A DNA stretch of 64,000 nucleotides, from contig OZ026522.1 of NCBI GenBank assembly GCA_964019695.1, forward strand, positions 77,841,601-77,905,600, in the 5' to 3' direction. How positions within the stretch are numbered: the first letter of the stretch is position 1; each line of letters begins with the position of its first letter. The notes beneath the pieces are model-generated. The model was given only the letters and a program-made list of their open reading frames with translations, was not told where the DNA came from and did not search any database. Of this stretch, positions 22,941 through 35,020 are shown piece by piece. The translations under genes were made by a program, and so were the position numbers. Source of the stretch: Loripinus fragilis (lineage: Eukaryota; Mollusca; Bivalvia; Lucinida; Lucinidae).

Positions 22941-23249
22941 CTGTATAGCCTGCTCTTGACGTCTATATACGGAAACGAGTTTGAAACTATGATCGTGATA
23001 TTCCTGGTATATTCTTTCATAATGTGTATGTATTATGTTGCGTTATTTTTATTTGCTCTATAGTATACAACATTCTCCGCTTTTGAGCGTTTCAGATAAA
23101 AATGTATAGCCTGCTCTGACGTTTATAAACGTTAACATGTTTGAAAATATGATCGTGTTATCTCATAATGTGTATGTAGTGTGTTGCGTTATTTTAATTT
23201 GCTCTATAGTATACAACATTCTCCGTTTATAAGCGTTTCAAATAAAAAA
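22941..23249 (+). repeat. Tandem duplication, unit about 160 bp
   Basis: Copies start at about 22943 and 23105 ('tgtatagcctgctc') and share 'gatcgtg', 'cataatgtgtatgta' and 'gctctatagtatacaacatt' up to 'gagcgtttca'. The second copy has a small deletion. Confidence 0.85.
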
Positions 23250-23790
23250 AAGTACCTTCCGCTAAATTCTTCATCTTCATGTACCATTGGATAATGGTTA
23301 AGATTTCTGTCGCAATCATCTGTTTTTTGAACATACCATCTTCTATACATTGAACGCATTTACCCTTTGAGTTATAATCTGCAGATGCAACAGACGCATT
23401 TTTGCTACCTTGTAATTCACAAAATAAATTTTTGAGTGTCCCTTTATATTAATTCTGTAGAAATCAACCTGTTTATCTCGTTCTGTCTGCTGTTAATACT
23501 CTATGTCAATGACATATCTTCTTGCTCCAGAAATCCTTCGCTTTGTGTGTGTTGCTCGCGTCTGTAAGGCGTCTCAGAACTGATTATACACGACACTTCG
23601 TTTGCCATTGTATAACATACTTATTCTCAGTCCATGCGCGGATGCGCAGGCTGGTCTGCGTCTTTGTTTTTCGCATGCAACAAAGTTAGGTTTTTTGCGT
23701 CGATATCCATATTACCAAATACAAATTTTAAATAATCTATTAAGTTTGTTTGTTTTGATTCTTTACGTCCCATCAACAATCTTTCAGTTA
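23250..23790. other. No gene; one GATCAG-type hairpin remnant near 23628-23680
   Basis: 'gcgcggatgcgcaggctggt' followed by 'ctgcgtctttg' resembles the inner hairpin of the MITEs at 1248 and 4160, here without recognisable ends. Confidence 0.4.
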
Positions 23791-23794
23791 TATA

Positions 23795-23942
23795 GGGACG
23801 GGTGGGTCTTCCTTGGTTGAACCAGTACTAAGCTAGGATAAATGTGTGTCTTGCTCAAGGACCTGACGCCGGTGAGGCTCGAACCCGCGGCCCTTCGGTC
23901 TCGAGTCAAGCACTCTACCACTGAGCCACTGCACTCTATTAA
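23795..23942 (-). mobile_element. tRNA-derived SINE
   Basis: On the minus strand, 'tggctcagtggtagagtgct' is a good A box and 'gggttcgagcc' a good B box of RNA polymerase III, about 30 bases apart. The body 'ttggttgaaccagtactaag' lies 3' of them on the same strand. The acceptor stem does not pair, so this is a SINE head and not a tRNA gene. Confidence 0.65.
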
Positions 23943-24218
23943 GAGTAGATCAAAGAGTTTCAAGGTAATATATTTATGATCATTTATGTCAGTTGCTAAA
24001 AGTTACAATAGCTTCGTCATTTCACGGTTCAGTGTTCTTCGAATTACCTTTGGACAGAAGCTGAATAATACAACACTATTAATTATTAATAGCATAGTTA
24101 AACACCATTATGGATATTCTATTGTTCTAATAAACTGGTGAGAAGAAATTGGTAAAAAGCCATTTTTATTTTATGACCTCTTATGGGGCCAAAATAGCCC
24201 CTCAATGCACTTAGCTCT

Positions 24219-24692
24219 TTAAGGGGATATATCTCTCAAAAGCTCTTACTTGCGTGATTTTTTCCTGTATAAATAAATATTTCCATTTATCAAGGAGACG
24301 GATACCTGTGGCCATATTGTTGTATGAACAATTTATACATCTCACATAGATCACTTTACGCCCCAACAAACAGCTTTTGAGCAATCGGCAGCATGCTTAT
24401 CAGTCTTTTAAGAGTTACTTCCTGGTTTGATACCGTTTGCAATATTGTGACATGCTGTGTGAACTTTAGAGAAAACCATTTGCATGAACATGAACTAAAA
24501 TTATCTGACTACAATATTTCGAAGTATTTTCGACCCAAATATTTGCATTTCTGTTATTATTTACAATTTTTCATTTTGATCTTGACAAGTTCATAAGCAG
24601 AAGTGTAAATATATATTTTTCTACCAGAAATATGTACATTTTGGGCAAAGATACTTCTAAATAGTGTAGTCTGATAATTTTGGTTCATGTTC
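24219..24692 (+). mobile_element. Foldback-like repeat, copy 2
   Basis: Opposite in orientation to 20851-21333. Its right half folds on itself ('tttcgaagtattttcgaccc' versus 'gggcaaagatacttctaaat'). Just before it, 24175-24215 carries 'ggggccaaaatagccc', also found at the ends of the element at 36966-38015. Confidence 0.7.
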
Positions 24693-24761
24693 TTGTAACT
24701 GTTTTTTTTCTAAAATTCACGCAGTGTGTCACAATATTGCAAACAGTATCAAACCATTACT

Positions 24762-24860
24762 TTACCCCTCGGTACCGTGGATGACCTGATGCACTATTGC
24801 ACTCGGCCTTTGGCCTCGTGCAATAGTGCATCAGGTCGTCCAAGGCACCTCGGGGTAATA
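24762..24860. mobile_element. Hairpin element, about 99 bp
   Basis: 'gcactattgcac' preceded by 'gatgacctgat' pairs with its inverse; the loop is 'tcggcctttggcctcg' and the ends are 'ttacccctcgg' / 'cctcggggtaa'. Pairing is almost perfect. Confidence 0.85.
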
Positions 24861-24965
24861 GTTTTGACTATACTACAAACAGGCATGAAATAACTGTATA
24901 ATAATAAGACACAAGAGTCTTATCTGACGGCGATTGTGGATTCTATCACAGACATTCAGAGTTCG

Positions 24966-25025
24966 TGGGCGGATCCAGAATTTTTTGTTATGGGGAGGGG
25001 GTCCTGAAAACCCTTTTTAGTCGTC
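24966..25025. mobile_element. End fragment of the GGCGGATCCAGA family
   Basis: 'gtgggcggatccagaa' then 'ggggagggggtcctg' matches the left end of 61791-62071. Confidence 0.5.
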
Positions 25026-25189
25026 AATGTATTTTACAGAGGTCCGTGCGAACTTCCCTCGAGAAGCAATTGGGTCCAAGGGGACATCTTTTATTTATTT
25101 AATTTTGTTTGTTTATATACACTATATAATGAGGTTAGCCGGTTAGCTAATATAAAACTATTCTGCCATGTGGCCCTCAGTAACAAACG

Positions 25190-26083
<894 letters not shown>

Positions 26084-26084
26084 C

Positions 26085-26117
<33 letters not shown>
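26084..26117. repeat. (GT)n microsatellite
   Basis: About 15 tandem GT dinucleotides. Confidence 0.95.
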
Positions 26118-26118
<1 letters not shown>

Positions 26119-26287
26119 CCCGGATTTGTGATATAGTTTTGGCGTGTTTTTTTCAGTTTTGCAATCATCTCTTGTTGGATTCCTTTATTTTAACCATGTT
26201 AATCGCATGACGTCGCGTCTGGGAGTGGTATGCAATGCAATACAATCGATAAATCACTAGTGGTTTACAGATATAGTAACGTTACGA

Positions 26288-26498
26288 AGTGACGTCCATT
26301 ATAACTGTGCGTAAAAGATGTCAAAATCTTGACGTTTTCACGCCAAAAAATCGATTTTAAAGTACTTTTAATGTCATATGATAAATGGAATCTAGCATTC
26401 GTGGTCCCGTAATATTGAATTGCAAATTCGGCAAGCCTCGCATTTTATCACGTTTCCTCAACTCGTTTAATAAAATTTATAAAACATAAGCACTCATG
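26288..26498 (+). mobile_element. GCATTTTATCTC hairpin MITE family, copy
   Basis: Begins 'gacgtccattataa' and ends 'cataagcactcatg', with 'catatgataaat' and the 'gcattttatc' hairpin half between. Similar copies are at 29300-29490 and 30506-30727. Confidence 0.7.
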
Positions 26499-26925
26499 TA
26501 AGATCCGCTATTAATTATATTCCTCAGTTTATGTGCGTGGGTTGGTCTGTAATATTTCAAGATCATACTTTCTCGTTTTCAGAAAAATGCAATTTGAAAT
26601 TGTAACGTGTGGTTCCGTAAAAAAATGAATCATTTACACTTGTTCGGGTCAAGCATTAGAATAGAAAGGCCAGCATCATAACTGTCAAAGCTGATTATAA
26701 ACTTAAAATAAATCAGAAACCCAAAATATGACAAAGAAATGCTTACGAATATCCAGATGTTCTTTTCACGTCGCGAGAACCCCTGATTTTGTTGCCTGTG
26801 AACGACACAGGCAGAGAGAGAACCAGACAACGCATTAGCGCAATATACATGTAAACTTGAGTCATGCAAAATTATAATATTCTCAGTATCTGAGCAGTCT
26901 TGTCGATAATCCAGAAGACATAAAT

Positions 26926-27105
26926 GAGCCGCGACATAAGATTTCCAACAAAGTGGTATGTGCCACCAGCAAAGGCTCAGACCAGCCTGTTAAGCTACTG
27001 ACCGAACATCATTAGGAGGTTTTAAGCTTAAAAGGAGGCTTCACAGGCTCGTCTGAGTCTACATTTGGCAAAATGCCACATTGTTGGAAATCACATGTCG
27101 CGGCC
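26926..27105 (+). mobile_element. TGAGCC-family MITE, copy 3 (internal deletion)
   Basis: Both ends are present ('gagccgcgacataag' and 'cacatgtcgcggc'), but the inner hairpin after 'cagaccagcctg' is deleted, leaving about 180 bp. Confidence 0.8.
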
Positions 27106-27109
27106 AAAT

Positions 27110-27534
27110 TATTTCCTCGCCTAAAGACCCAATTTTTTTTACAAAAGTGAGAGCCACTGGGTACATTTTAGCTATTACATGGCGAACCCAACATAATGGC
27201 ATGTGCTTCCAGAAAATCCTTAGATCGGCTTGGGCATGCGCCCAGCATGATCAGAATGCTCGTTGTACGTTTGAAACCATGAGTTTTTGGAACCCCAATG
27301 GGGCATAGTTAATCTGATCTGAAGGTCAAGGCTGGTTTGACTCTACGCTCATGTCCACATACCATATTTGTTGGTTTTCACTTTGTCATGCATTAGTTTA
27401 TTTTGTAAGGAATGGCAGTGTATCGCAGTAAATTTTCCTTTGTGAAGCCAATAAAGCCTATAAAGTGACATGTTTCTGTTGTTTTAAATGCCTTTGATCT
27501 ACCAGCGCGGTTCCTGTTGTTGTTTTCAATACCC
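27110..27534. other. No gene; possible GATCAG-type hairpin remnant near 27230
   Basis: 'gcatgcgcccagcatgatca' resembles the inner MITE hairpin. No exon seen. Confidence 0.35.
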
Positions 27535-27739
27535 TTAACTCTTAAAGCGCCATCTATTATTTGCATCAGTCTGACGACAATTTCAATTTTGCCGCTTTTT
27601 CAAAAATTACAAATAAGGCATGATATTTCATGAGAATCGTCTTCTCATGAAATATCGTTCCTTATTTCTTTCCAAAATTAGGAAAGACGTCGCAAAATTT
27701 GTCGTCTGCTGCAGTCGTGATTGGCGCTTTAAAGGTTAA
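27535..27739. mobile_element. TTAACCCTTAAAGCGC-family element, distant copy
   Basis: Ends 'ttaactcttaaagcgcc' and 'ggcgctttaaaggttaa' are inverted. The centre is a different hairpin ('gatatttcatgagaa' / 'ttctcatgaaatatc') from that of the 18779 copy, although 'tttgtcgtctgctg' is retained near the right end. Confidence 0.7.
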
Positions 27740-28218
27740 CACGCTGACTTTGAAATATTTGCAAGATAAGATATGCAGACAAGTGCACGTGATTTCGGTG
27801 TTTATTGCATCAGCGAGGCGAGTCTGTGCATATGCATAGACTCGCCAGAGCCTTCGATTTTCGAATGCGTTTAGTATGGATGTACGAGATGAAGTTTCAA
27901 AACCAATATTACGACCTTAAGTCTCGCTGGATAGTCCAGCATGAGCTGTTGTTTTTGTTTTTCTAAAAGGCGGAACTTGTAATCAAACGATAACTCATCA
28001 GCTTGAAGATGACTTGAAAACAATTCAAAGGTCTCAATGAAATAACAACAAAAAACACATATTTGAGAAGAGAAAATAGACTGTAAAGTCAAGTTCCTTT
28101 CTCAGCGATCGCGCGTCTTTGTGTCACAGCATGAATGAAAACTCATACAAATCTTGGGCGAACTGCAATTTATTACCAATGATGCTCGCCCTTTCTTCAG
28201 TCTCGTTAACTCTAAAAT
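27740..28218. other. No gene seen (intron 1)
   Basis: Non-coding DNA without recognised repeats. Confidence 0.4.
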
Positions 28219-28451
28219 GAGCCAGTGCATGTGATTTCCATGTGGCATTTTGACATGTGTAGACTCGGACGAGCCTGTGCAGCCTCCTTCTAAGCGTAGA
28301 AATTCAAAATGGTGTTCAGTCAGTAGTTTAACAATCATAGAATACTCAAGCGACTAGCAGAGGCTCTGATCAGACTGCGCGTATGCGCAGGCTGATCTGA
28401 GGCTTTGCTGGTCGCACATACCTTATTGTTGGAAATCTTATGCACTGGCTC
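28219..28451 (-). mobile_element. TGAGCC-family MITE, copy 4 (reverse orientation)
   Basis: Reads 'gagccagtgcatgtg' to 'ttatgcactggctc', with the inner hairpin 'cagactgcgcgtatgcgcag' and 'gagcctgtgcagcctcctt' in reverse order relative to copy 1. Confidence 0.85.
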
Positions 28452-28855
28452 AAATGTTGTTTCTAAGATCTACGCTCACCACGGGTCGTGCACATTATGA
28501 TCTCTGCGTTACAATATTCATGTTTGAGGCGCTTGGAGGTGTATATGTTGATGATCTTAGACAAATTAATACTGATTTTTATTCTAATTAACCTGATTTA
28601 TACAAGAAATGAGTAAATGGGTACATTGTCAAAGAGTGAAATTAAGAATACTTTGAAATCGCGTGAAAATTTAAGTGTGTCATTATGTACGCAACGTTGT
28701 TTTTGGTGTTATATCATTCAAAACACAGAAGCTTAAAGTTCGATCCATTTATTACATATATAGCCTCAAAACCAAAAGCTCACGATATCATTTGAGATTC
28801 TGGACGTGAAAAAAAACGACCTTCAAACTCCTTTGCTCTAAGATGTTACAAAGTA
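28452..28855. other. No gene seen (intron 1)
   Basis: Non-coding DNA. Confidence 0.4.
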
Positions 28856-28930
28856 GCCGCTGTGGTGTAGTGAATAAACAACTCGCCTTGTTCACGATTG
28901 GTTACGGTTTCGAACTCCGGCTTCTACAGG
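28856..28930 (+). mobile_element. tRNA-derived SINE head
   Basis: 'gccgctgtggtgtagtgaa' fits an A box and 'ggtttcgaactcc' a B box about 35 bases later. It ends about 108 bp before exon 2 of the channel gene. Confidence 0.5.
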
Positions 28931-29037
28931 GCCGGTATTATTGACACGAACTTTGTCTAACACGCTTCCATATTTATTTGTCAAGGGACTTTTACAGCTT
29001 AGCTTAACGTGTGTTTTTTTTTTTTATTTCAATTTAG

Positions 29038-29259
29038 GAGTTGGACTACTGGGGTCTCACGGAACTTGATATTGAGCCCTGTTGCTGGGGACACTATAGC
29101 AAGTTTAAGGACCACAGGGAGACCCTCGCCGCCCTTGATGATAATTTCACCACACCCAGTGATATGGAAGCCTGGGGTGACAAGTCTTCCTACTTCCAGA
29201 GATTCAGACACAGGATATGGCAATTTATCGAAGACCCGACTACTTCCAGAGGAGCAAAG
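29038..29259 (+). CDS. Shaw-like: Kv channel exon 2: end of T1 domain and T1-S1 linker
   Basis: Encodes residues 98-171. ELDYWGLTELDIEPCCW completes the T1 domain; together with exon 1 it gives the exact H-x5-C-x20-C-C zinc-binding spacing of non-Shaker Kv channels (C in exon 1, CC here). SYFQRFRHRIWQFIEDPTTSRGAK is the linker leading into S1, with the basic and aromatic residues typical of Shaw-type channels. The acceptor is a long T run followed by 'caatttag'; the donor is AAG|GTACGC. Both borders are phase 0. The exon sits between a SINE head and a hairpin MITE that starts about 40 bp downstream. Reverse-strand frames here are shadows. Confidence 0.93.
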
Positions 29260-29299
29260 GTACGCTAACCCATGCGCGGATCCACACATTGTTCGGCTT

Positions 29300-29490
29300 T
29301 TTTACGCAAAAAAGTGATTTCAAATTAATTCTTTTCTCGTATGATAAAAAGTATCTATTATTTATGCTCCTGTATTCTTGGATTTATTAAATTTGTTGTG
29401 AAAAGCGATACTATGCTTGGCACAGCCTCGCATTTTATCTCTTTTCCTTAACTCTTTTTAACAAATTCAATAATACATAAGCACTCATGC
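29300..29490 (+). mobile_element. GCATTTTATCTC hairpin MITE family, copy beside exon 2
   Basis: 'tgctcctgtattcttg', 'gcattttatctcttttcc' and 'cataagcactcatg' occur in the order seen at 30506-30727. It begins about 40 bp inside intron 2. Confidence 0.7.
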
Positions 29491-29624
29491 AAGATGAAGG
29501 ATTTAGCTTTAATATGTGTACATTTTTAAACAATTTGCCGATATTGCTGCTCGCTGCATTAACTCTTACAGTGCAAGAACCAAATCACACGGACAGGACA
29601 AATGTTTAAACATAGTAGTTCCAG

Positions 29625-29955
29625 ATCTGGCCTGGAGGTTATAAAACTTTTTTCATGCTCAACTCAACTGAGCACGGAGTTTCAACTGCTCATAAAAACT
29701 AAGATATTGACAAATGAAGAAGATTCTTGCTCTAAGTCTCCCAGATGTTGTATTTGTCCTGCTAATAGATGTTAAGATACCAACAATTGAAGAAGTTTCT
29801 TGCTTTAGGTCTCTCAGATGTTGTATTTTCGTGTTAATAAATGTTAAAATGCAACAATTGTTGGCATTTTAACATTTATGGGCATGATAAATTTCGTGAT
29901 CAGCTGAGTTGAGCATGAAAACAGTTTGATAACCTCGGCGCCAGACTGCATCTGG
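29625..29955. mobile_element. MITE with CATGCTCAACTCA inverted ends, copy 1
   Basis: The left end 'gaggttataaaact...catgctcaactcaact' is inverted at the right ('gttgagcatgaaaac...aacctcg'). The inside has a duplicated block ('ctcagatgttgtatt' twice). Other copies lie at 51810-52000 (reverse) and 53992-54245. Confidence 0.75.
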
Positions 29956-29959
29956 ACAG

Positions 29960-30505
29960 CGACTATTTGTTTTGCTTTTCTCCTATAGAATGGATAAGTC
30001 CAGATCTTCAATTGAAAGATTCCAGTAAAGAAATTCAGCACCCGTTAGCAGCCCCACCCCACACCCATCCTAATTAACACATGCGTTATTGTGACAAATT
30101 TAACTCGATTTGTATCCTAGAACATGGTGCATGCAATGCATGGCCATGTCAATGTAATACTTATGCGGGATCGATTTCAACATGGTCTATTTATCGCCGT
30201 AATCAAGAAATATTCAATTACATTATTGTCCATGCGCCTCAGCTAAACCAAACCCAGTCTCGCTACAGAATCTATATTCGATAAAGGACAAAAGATATCG
30301 GATCTTAGTTGTTTTATTAAGTTCGATGAGCCTGGCTGATTTCCTGTTTCTAGTGACGTCAGTTCCGGAGCATGATGACAGCTTTCGATAAGATATTGAT
30401 CTGTCTATGCGATATTTGGATTATTCCATTGTTTGATGTCTGGTCGGGGAAAACTGACATTAAACGAAACGGTTCTAGTTGTTAATAGATTTTCGAAAAA
30501 TATTA
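29960..30505. other. No gene seen (intron 2)
   Basis: Non-coding DNA. Confidence 0.4.
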
Positions 30506-30727
30506 TGACGTCCATAACAATGACAAAATTATGACGTTTTTACGACGGAAATAAGAGTTTGAATTAATCTTTATGTCATATGATAAATAGAATTAAACAT
30601 TTGTGCTCTTGAATTATTGAATTTATTGAACTCGTTGCAAACAAGAGATAAAATGCTCGGTAAGCCTAGCATTTTATCTCTTTTCCCCATCTTGTTTAAT
30701 AAATTAAATAAAACATGAGCACTCATG
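30506..30727 (+). mobile_element. GCATTTTATCTC hairpin MITE, best copy
   Basis: The right half is a near-perfect hairpin: 'aagagataaaatgctc' and 'gcattttatctctttt' around 'ggtaagcctagc', extended by 'gaatttattgaac' / 'gtttaataaatt' and 'tgtgctc' / 'gagcact'. Confidence 0.75.
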
Positions 30728-30859
30728 TTTATCTCCTCTATTTACATAACTTGGAAAGCAATGAAGCCTATTCTTGGTTAATTTGTACAAGTTACAGCTG
30801 CTTGTCATTGTAGACGGCAAATGCGACTTGAAAACTACTAAACCAAAATATCGTTTAAA

Positions 30860-31395
30860 TACTTTAAAAAAGGTAAGACACACTCAATGTTTAATAGTGT
30901 AGACGAGATAATGCACGAGCTCTCTATTAATAGTTAAGATCAGATGCTCCAGAAAGAAACACGCTATCTGATTAACACTGAGATGTGACACACGTTCTCA
31001 ACGAGATAATACACGAGCTCTCCATACAATAGTTTAGATTAGATATGACATTCGCTTGCTATTTGATAGTGATTAGAAAATACAGCATATCTTAGATCAG
31101 ATGAGATGGATGCTCTCTGTTAATTAGTTTCGATTAGCTACGTTTAGACGAAATAATACACATTCGTCAAATCAGTTAAGACACTTCGTCTCTTTGAAAT
31201 GACTTAAATTACATAAGATGCAAGTAAAAGCTAAGATGACGTAAGACAGATGCTCTCTATTTCAAATGGTTTAGATGAGATAAACACGCTCTCTGTTAAA
31301 TAGTTTAGACTAGGAAATACACATACTATCAAGTGATACGTTTAGATCAGATAAGACGCATGCGCCCTGTTAAACAGTTTATTCAAATAAATAAA
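30860..31395 (+). repeat. Degenerate minisatellite, unit about 50-60 bp (segment 1)
   Basis: Irregular repeats of a core like 'tgttaaatagtttagat' followed by 'agataa(g)acacatgctctc'. Segments 2 to 4 at 32410, 35540 and 38020 continue the same pattern, so one array has been split by insertions. Confidence 0.7.
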
Positions 31396-31470
31396 TTAGT
31401 AAGTATGATCAGGAAAAGCCACATTCACAGACCACACCACGGCACCTCGAGGAAGAGATACAGAACAAAC
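31396..31470 (-). mobile_element. Retroelement tail repeat, short copy D
   Basis: 'gtatgatcaggaaaagcca' and 'cacggcacctcgaggaagag' match the first part of copies A and B. Confidence 0.5.
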
Positions 31471-32409
31471 CCACTCATATGACAGTAAGAGCACAATTAA
31501 TGAGACACTAGAATGTCAAACGGCGCCGACGGAACGCCGAATGGATACAAAATGCCCACTTGATTTAGAATAAACATCCATGATTAAGTTAAATTTGTGC
31601 ATCGTATCGTTCTCGCAGGAGCGCCGACGTCCAATTGTCGATCATGTGAAAACGATAAGGAGCCCATGCATGTAAACAAAAACAAAGTCTTAAAAAGCAC
31701 TCAAAGCACTGAATAGTCTGCTCCCCCTCCCTTCTCACACCCCTAGCAGATGCTTGGCATCGTGGCAGCATCATGGCGATACTAGCACGTTGCCGAAGAA
31801 TTGTTTGATTACTTCCATTAGGCCTACATCTATCAAAACAAATGTTTAAACGCCTGACACTGTTATAAATACTTAAAACTGTATATAGAACGAATGTATG
31901 CCTCATATGTCATTGTAATGACCTGAGAGAAATACAGAATATGTTATGTTATGTTATGTAAAGAGCCCGCTCTCTCTTCCTCAGCACTATAATTGAAAAA
32001 ACAAAAAGGATACAAAACACTTCATCACAAAACAAGGAGCTGACCACAACCCCACACCCCCATTGGAGGAACCTCAAACAATGAATCAACAACAGAATAA
32101 TCTGTGAAAACGGATTCCTCAGAAATAGAGAGAACCTACAATATTAGAAAACAGCAGACTCGGTTTTATTTAGTCTGTTCATGAGAACTAATGGAAAGTG
32201 AAACAATTCTCACGCCCGCTAGCCCCAGCTTAGCGGTATTCTTATTTCCGTCAGAACCCAATATTCCTGAAGGCCAAAAATATGAAAAAAAATATCAACA
32301 CTTTATCGATGCATGGGAAGAAGTTTTACCAAATCCGCGAAGAAACAACGACAGAAGCCTTAGAAAGGATGGCAGCCAAGACAGCCATAATTTACATATG
32401 ATCTTTGTT
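31471..32409. other. Insertion of unknown origin inside the minisatellite
   Basis: Unlike the flanking repeats. It contains a (TGTTA)n run at about 31938-31957 that looks like a LINE tail, and 'ctctctcttcctc' as in the tail repeats. Frames of 105 (minus, 31589-31906) and 73 codons (plus, 32191-32412) have no recognised domain. Confidence 0.4.
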
Positions 32410-32945
32410 TAATAGTTAAGGCAAGGTATTAATACATGAGTTCACTATTGAATAGTTCAACTCAGATAAAATATACACTCTCTGTTAAATAATATTAGAT
32501 GAGACAATACATTAGCTCTCTGCTAGATACCTTAGATTGGATTGGACACCTGCTCTGAGATCTGATAAGACCGGCTTCCTGTTAAATAGTTTAGCATAAA
32601 ACAGTTTAGATCAGATAAGATAATGCTAACTGTTAAATAATAGGACACTCTCTGTTAAGTTGTCTGGATCAGATAAGACATATGCTGTCTGCTAAATGGT
32701 TGAGATCAGGTAAAACATAAACCCTCAGTCAGTTAAATAGTTTCAGTGAGGTGAATTACTTGCTCTCTTTTTGATAGTTTAGGCCAGATAAGGCGCACAC
32801 TCTCTGCTAATGAATAAGAGGAGGTAATATACACGCTGTCTGTTAGATAGTTAAGATAAGACTAAACACACATAGACGATAAGACAAGACACGCACTGTC
32901 ACACACTGCTAAATACATATAGTTAAAATGAGATCATACAAAGTA
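32410..32945 (+). repeat. Degenerate minisatellite (segment 2)
   Basis: Same core as segment 1: 'ctctctgttaaataat', 'tagatcagataagaca'. About ten irregular units are visible. Confidence 0.7.
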
Positions 32946-35020
32946 AGTAAGGGTGCAAAAATCAGGGATCGATACAATCCAGTACCACGCCTGACACAGG
33001 ATACCCCAATAGGAAAGTGACAAACTCACAGTTAGACACCACAAACGAGAGCCAAGAGGTCAGCCCTTTCCCAGCAGGCGACCACAACACACAAATAAAT
33101 AAACAGACTCACACAAAGGCATTACAAACACAAGACAGAATAAATATAAATGATCCACAAAAGAAGTACCGCCTTGGAACAGTCAGCAAAAATATTTTAC
33201 TGAAGGACTTAAACCGGTTTCTCTGCGCCAACCTCACCCTTAATTCAGATGTGGATCAAGACATAGATATTTGGTCTGCATGAAAGACCCCAAATTTATC
33301 AATGCATCATCTCCTAGAACATATATATCAAGATATAAAAAAAGAGATAAAGCAAAGATATGGACTCAAATAAAACTGAATACAGGAGCAAAAGAAATCC
33401 AACAGGTAAACTCTGGTGGGCCCGACAAACAGCCAAAGCATCAGGCCCCTGCCATCTCATCAATAGATAAGTCTTTAAGTCAGAACCATCATAGAGGCTG
33501 AAGTCTTTCCCACCAGCGTGCAATTAAAGAGGAAAGCAAAGTTGCCAACCATGATTGGATTGACCACCAAGCATGCAGTCCGTTGCAATATATTAATATT
33601 ATAGCCAATATTTTATAATGGAAAATTATTGTAATGAACTGCGCTGAAAAATTATTAGAGCCAGCAACCTTCTTCAATTTATACACCCAGTCACCACCGA
33701 ACCCAGGCTCTGAAAGTCCTTGGCGCAAGAGAGATTAAAGTCCAACTTGGAATTTAGATATAAAATCATAGTAGCATCTATTAAATTTAGAAAAGGTTTT
33801 GCGAAGTTTATGATACCGATAGCCTTGTTTAAGAAGTTTTTGAGTTAACAATTTATTGCAAGTGTTAATGTCAGCAACATGGCTAGATGCTCTAGCAAAA
33901 CGAATGAGCTGAGAGATATAGACTCTATAGTATGTAGAGTGAGGAACACCACCATCCAAAAATGGAATATGAAATCTCAAAATCAAAGCCGTCACATTAT
34001 CATAAATTTTGGTGGAAACAATATCATTAGAAATTGACAAATGCAAGTCTAAAACTGCGACTTCAGTATCAGAGGTATTGTCCTCATAAGGTTGGAGCTA
34101 TGAAATGTATATTCGACCTACCACACTGCCAAAACAAACACCACCGATGCCCAAAATATCGTCCAAATATCTGGATGTAGTGCCAAAAGCATCAATAACA
34201 TCATCCTGCTTATCACCAGAAAGAGACATCATAAAGTCCCTCTCATAAAAAACAGGAACAAACTGGCAACCAGGGGAGCACTAATAGTGCCCACAGGAAT
34301 CCCAACTACTCACCCACACATCTTAGCGCCAAATCAAATAAAAACACCACCCAACAAAAAGACTAGCGCACCACACACATTCCGACACGACCATGCATGC
34401 TATTTATTAATTTTTTCTCGAAGTAAAAAATGCGTTTCTGTCATTACATACAAGGTAAGGAGAGCCTTCTCTCTGGAAGGTTCTTTCAATAAGATCAATA
34501 AGATTATCTTTAATTAAATTTTGAGGTAAAGTAGTGTAAAGAGTAGAAAAATCATAAGTAGACAAACTGGTCGCATTGAAATCTCTAGTTTTAAGTTTAT
34601 CTAAAATTTCGTCTGAATTTATAAAAGACCAAAATAGATTTTACAAGATCTTTCATATAGCTTTTTACAGTACTTGATAACATGTTTTAACAGCTGTAAG
34701 ACACGAGGTTAACAAGTTAGAAAGTTCTGTTGTCGTACAAGAACTAGAATTAGCAATACATCTTGATTTATAGGGGTTTTATTGAGTTTAGGTAACCAGT
34801 ACAACGTAGGAACCTTGTCTTGGTTTTCTTTAGCTTTGACACCGAAACGTGGGGCTGTTTGACAACCATGCCCATCCTCAATCACCCTCTCACTCAAAGA
34901 AGGCTGCAGTTTATAGGTATTAGTGTCAACAAGATCATGCTTAAGATTATTGATATAATACAATCGCCAAACAACTACAACATTGTTAGCTCTTTACAAT
35001 ATGTACTACTCAGAATTTGA
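32946..35020 (-). mobile_element. Penelope-like retroelement, degraded, minus strand
   Basis: The minus strand carries reverse transcriptase pieces between about 34963 and 33489, followed by a non-coding 3' region ending near 32946 at the point where the truncated copy at 4440-4893 also ends. It has inserted into the minisatellite. The motif order (an LPKLxKT block, a YDFSTLYTTLP block, PVGT...APL, then RYLDDI) resembles Penelope-like enzymes; the class is an inference. The opposite strand of the 3' region holds an open frame of 88 codons at 33017-33283. Confidence 0.65.
33489..34963 (-). pseudogene. Reverse transcriptase pseudogene (Penelope-like)
   Basis: Several minus-strand frames join across frameshifts and stops. 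At 34709-34963 is TLYWLPKLNKTP; at about 34440-34600 YDFSTLYTTLPQN; at about 34280-34310 PVGTISAPL; the catalytic RYLDD is at about 34155-34172; then HLSISNDIVSTKIYD and IRFARASSHVADINTCNKLL (33735-34046), and QGLSEPGF (33489-33728). The YxDD aspartates are retained, but stops near 34420 and between segments show it cannot make a full enzyme. The function in an intact element would be copying its RNA into DNA at the target site. No GIY-YIG endonuclease was seen. The alternative is another tyrosine- or target-primed retroelement class. Confidence 0.65.

Noticed and set aside
23850..23935. tRNA gene candidate on the minus strand
   Set aside because: A and B boxes are good, but the acceptor stem does not pair and a SINE body follows; related degenerate copies exist at 18030.
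20951..24596. Two similar short proteins (minus at 20951-21154, plus at 24393-24596)
   Set aside because: Similarity follows from two inverted copies of a non-coding foldback repeat; both frames start and end at arbitrary points of the repeat.
29844..30041. Short minus-strand frame
   Set aside because: It overlaps the right end of a MITE (29625-29955), and the reading frame comes from that repeat.
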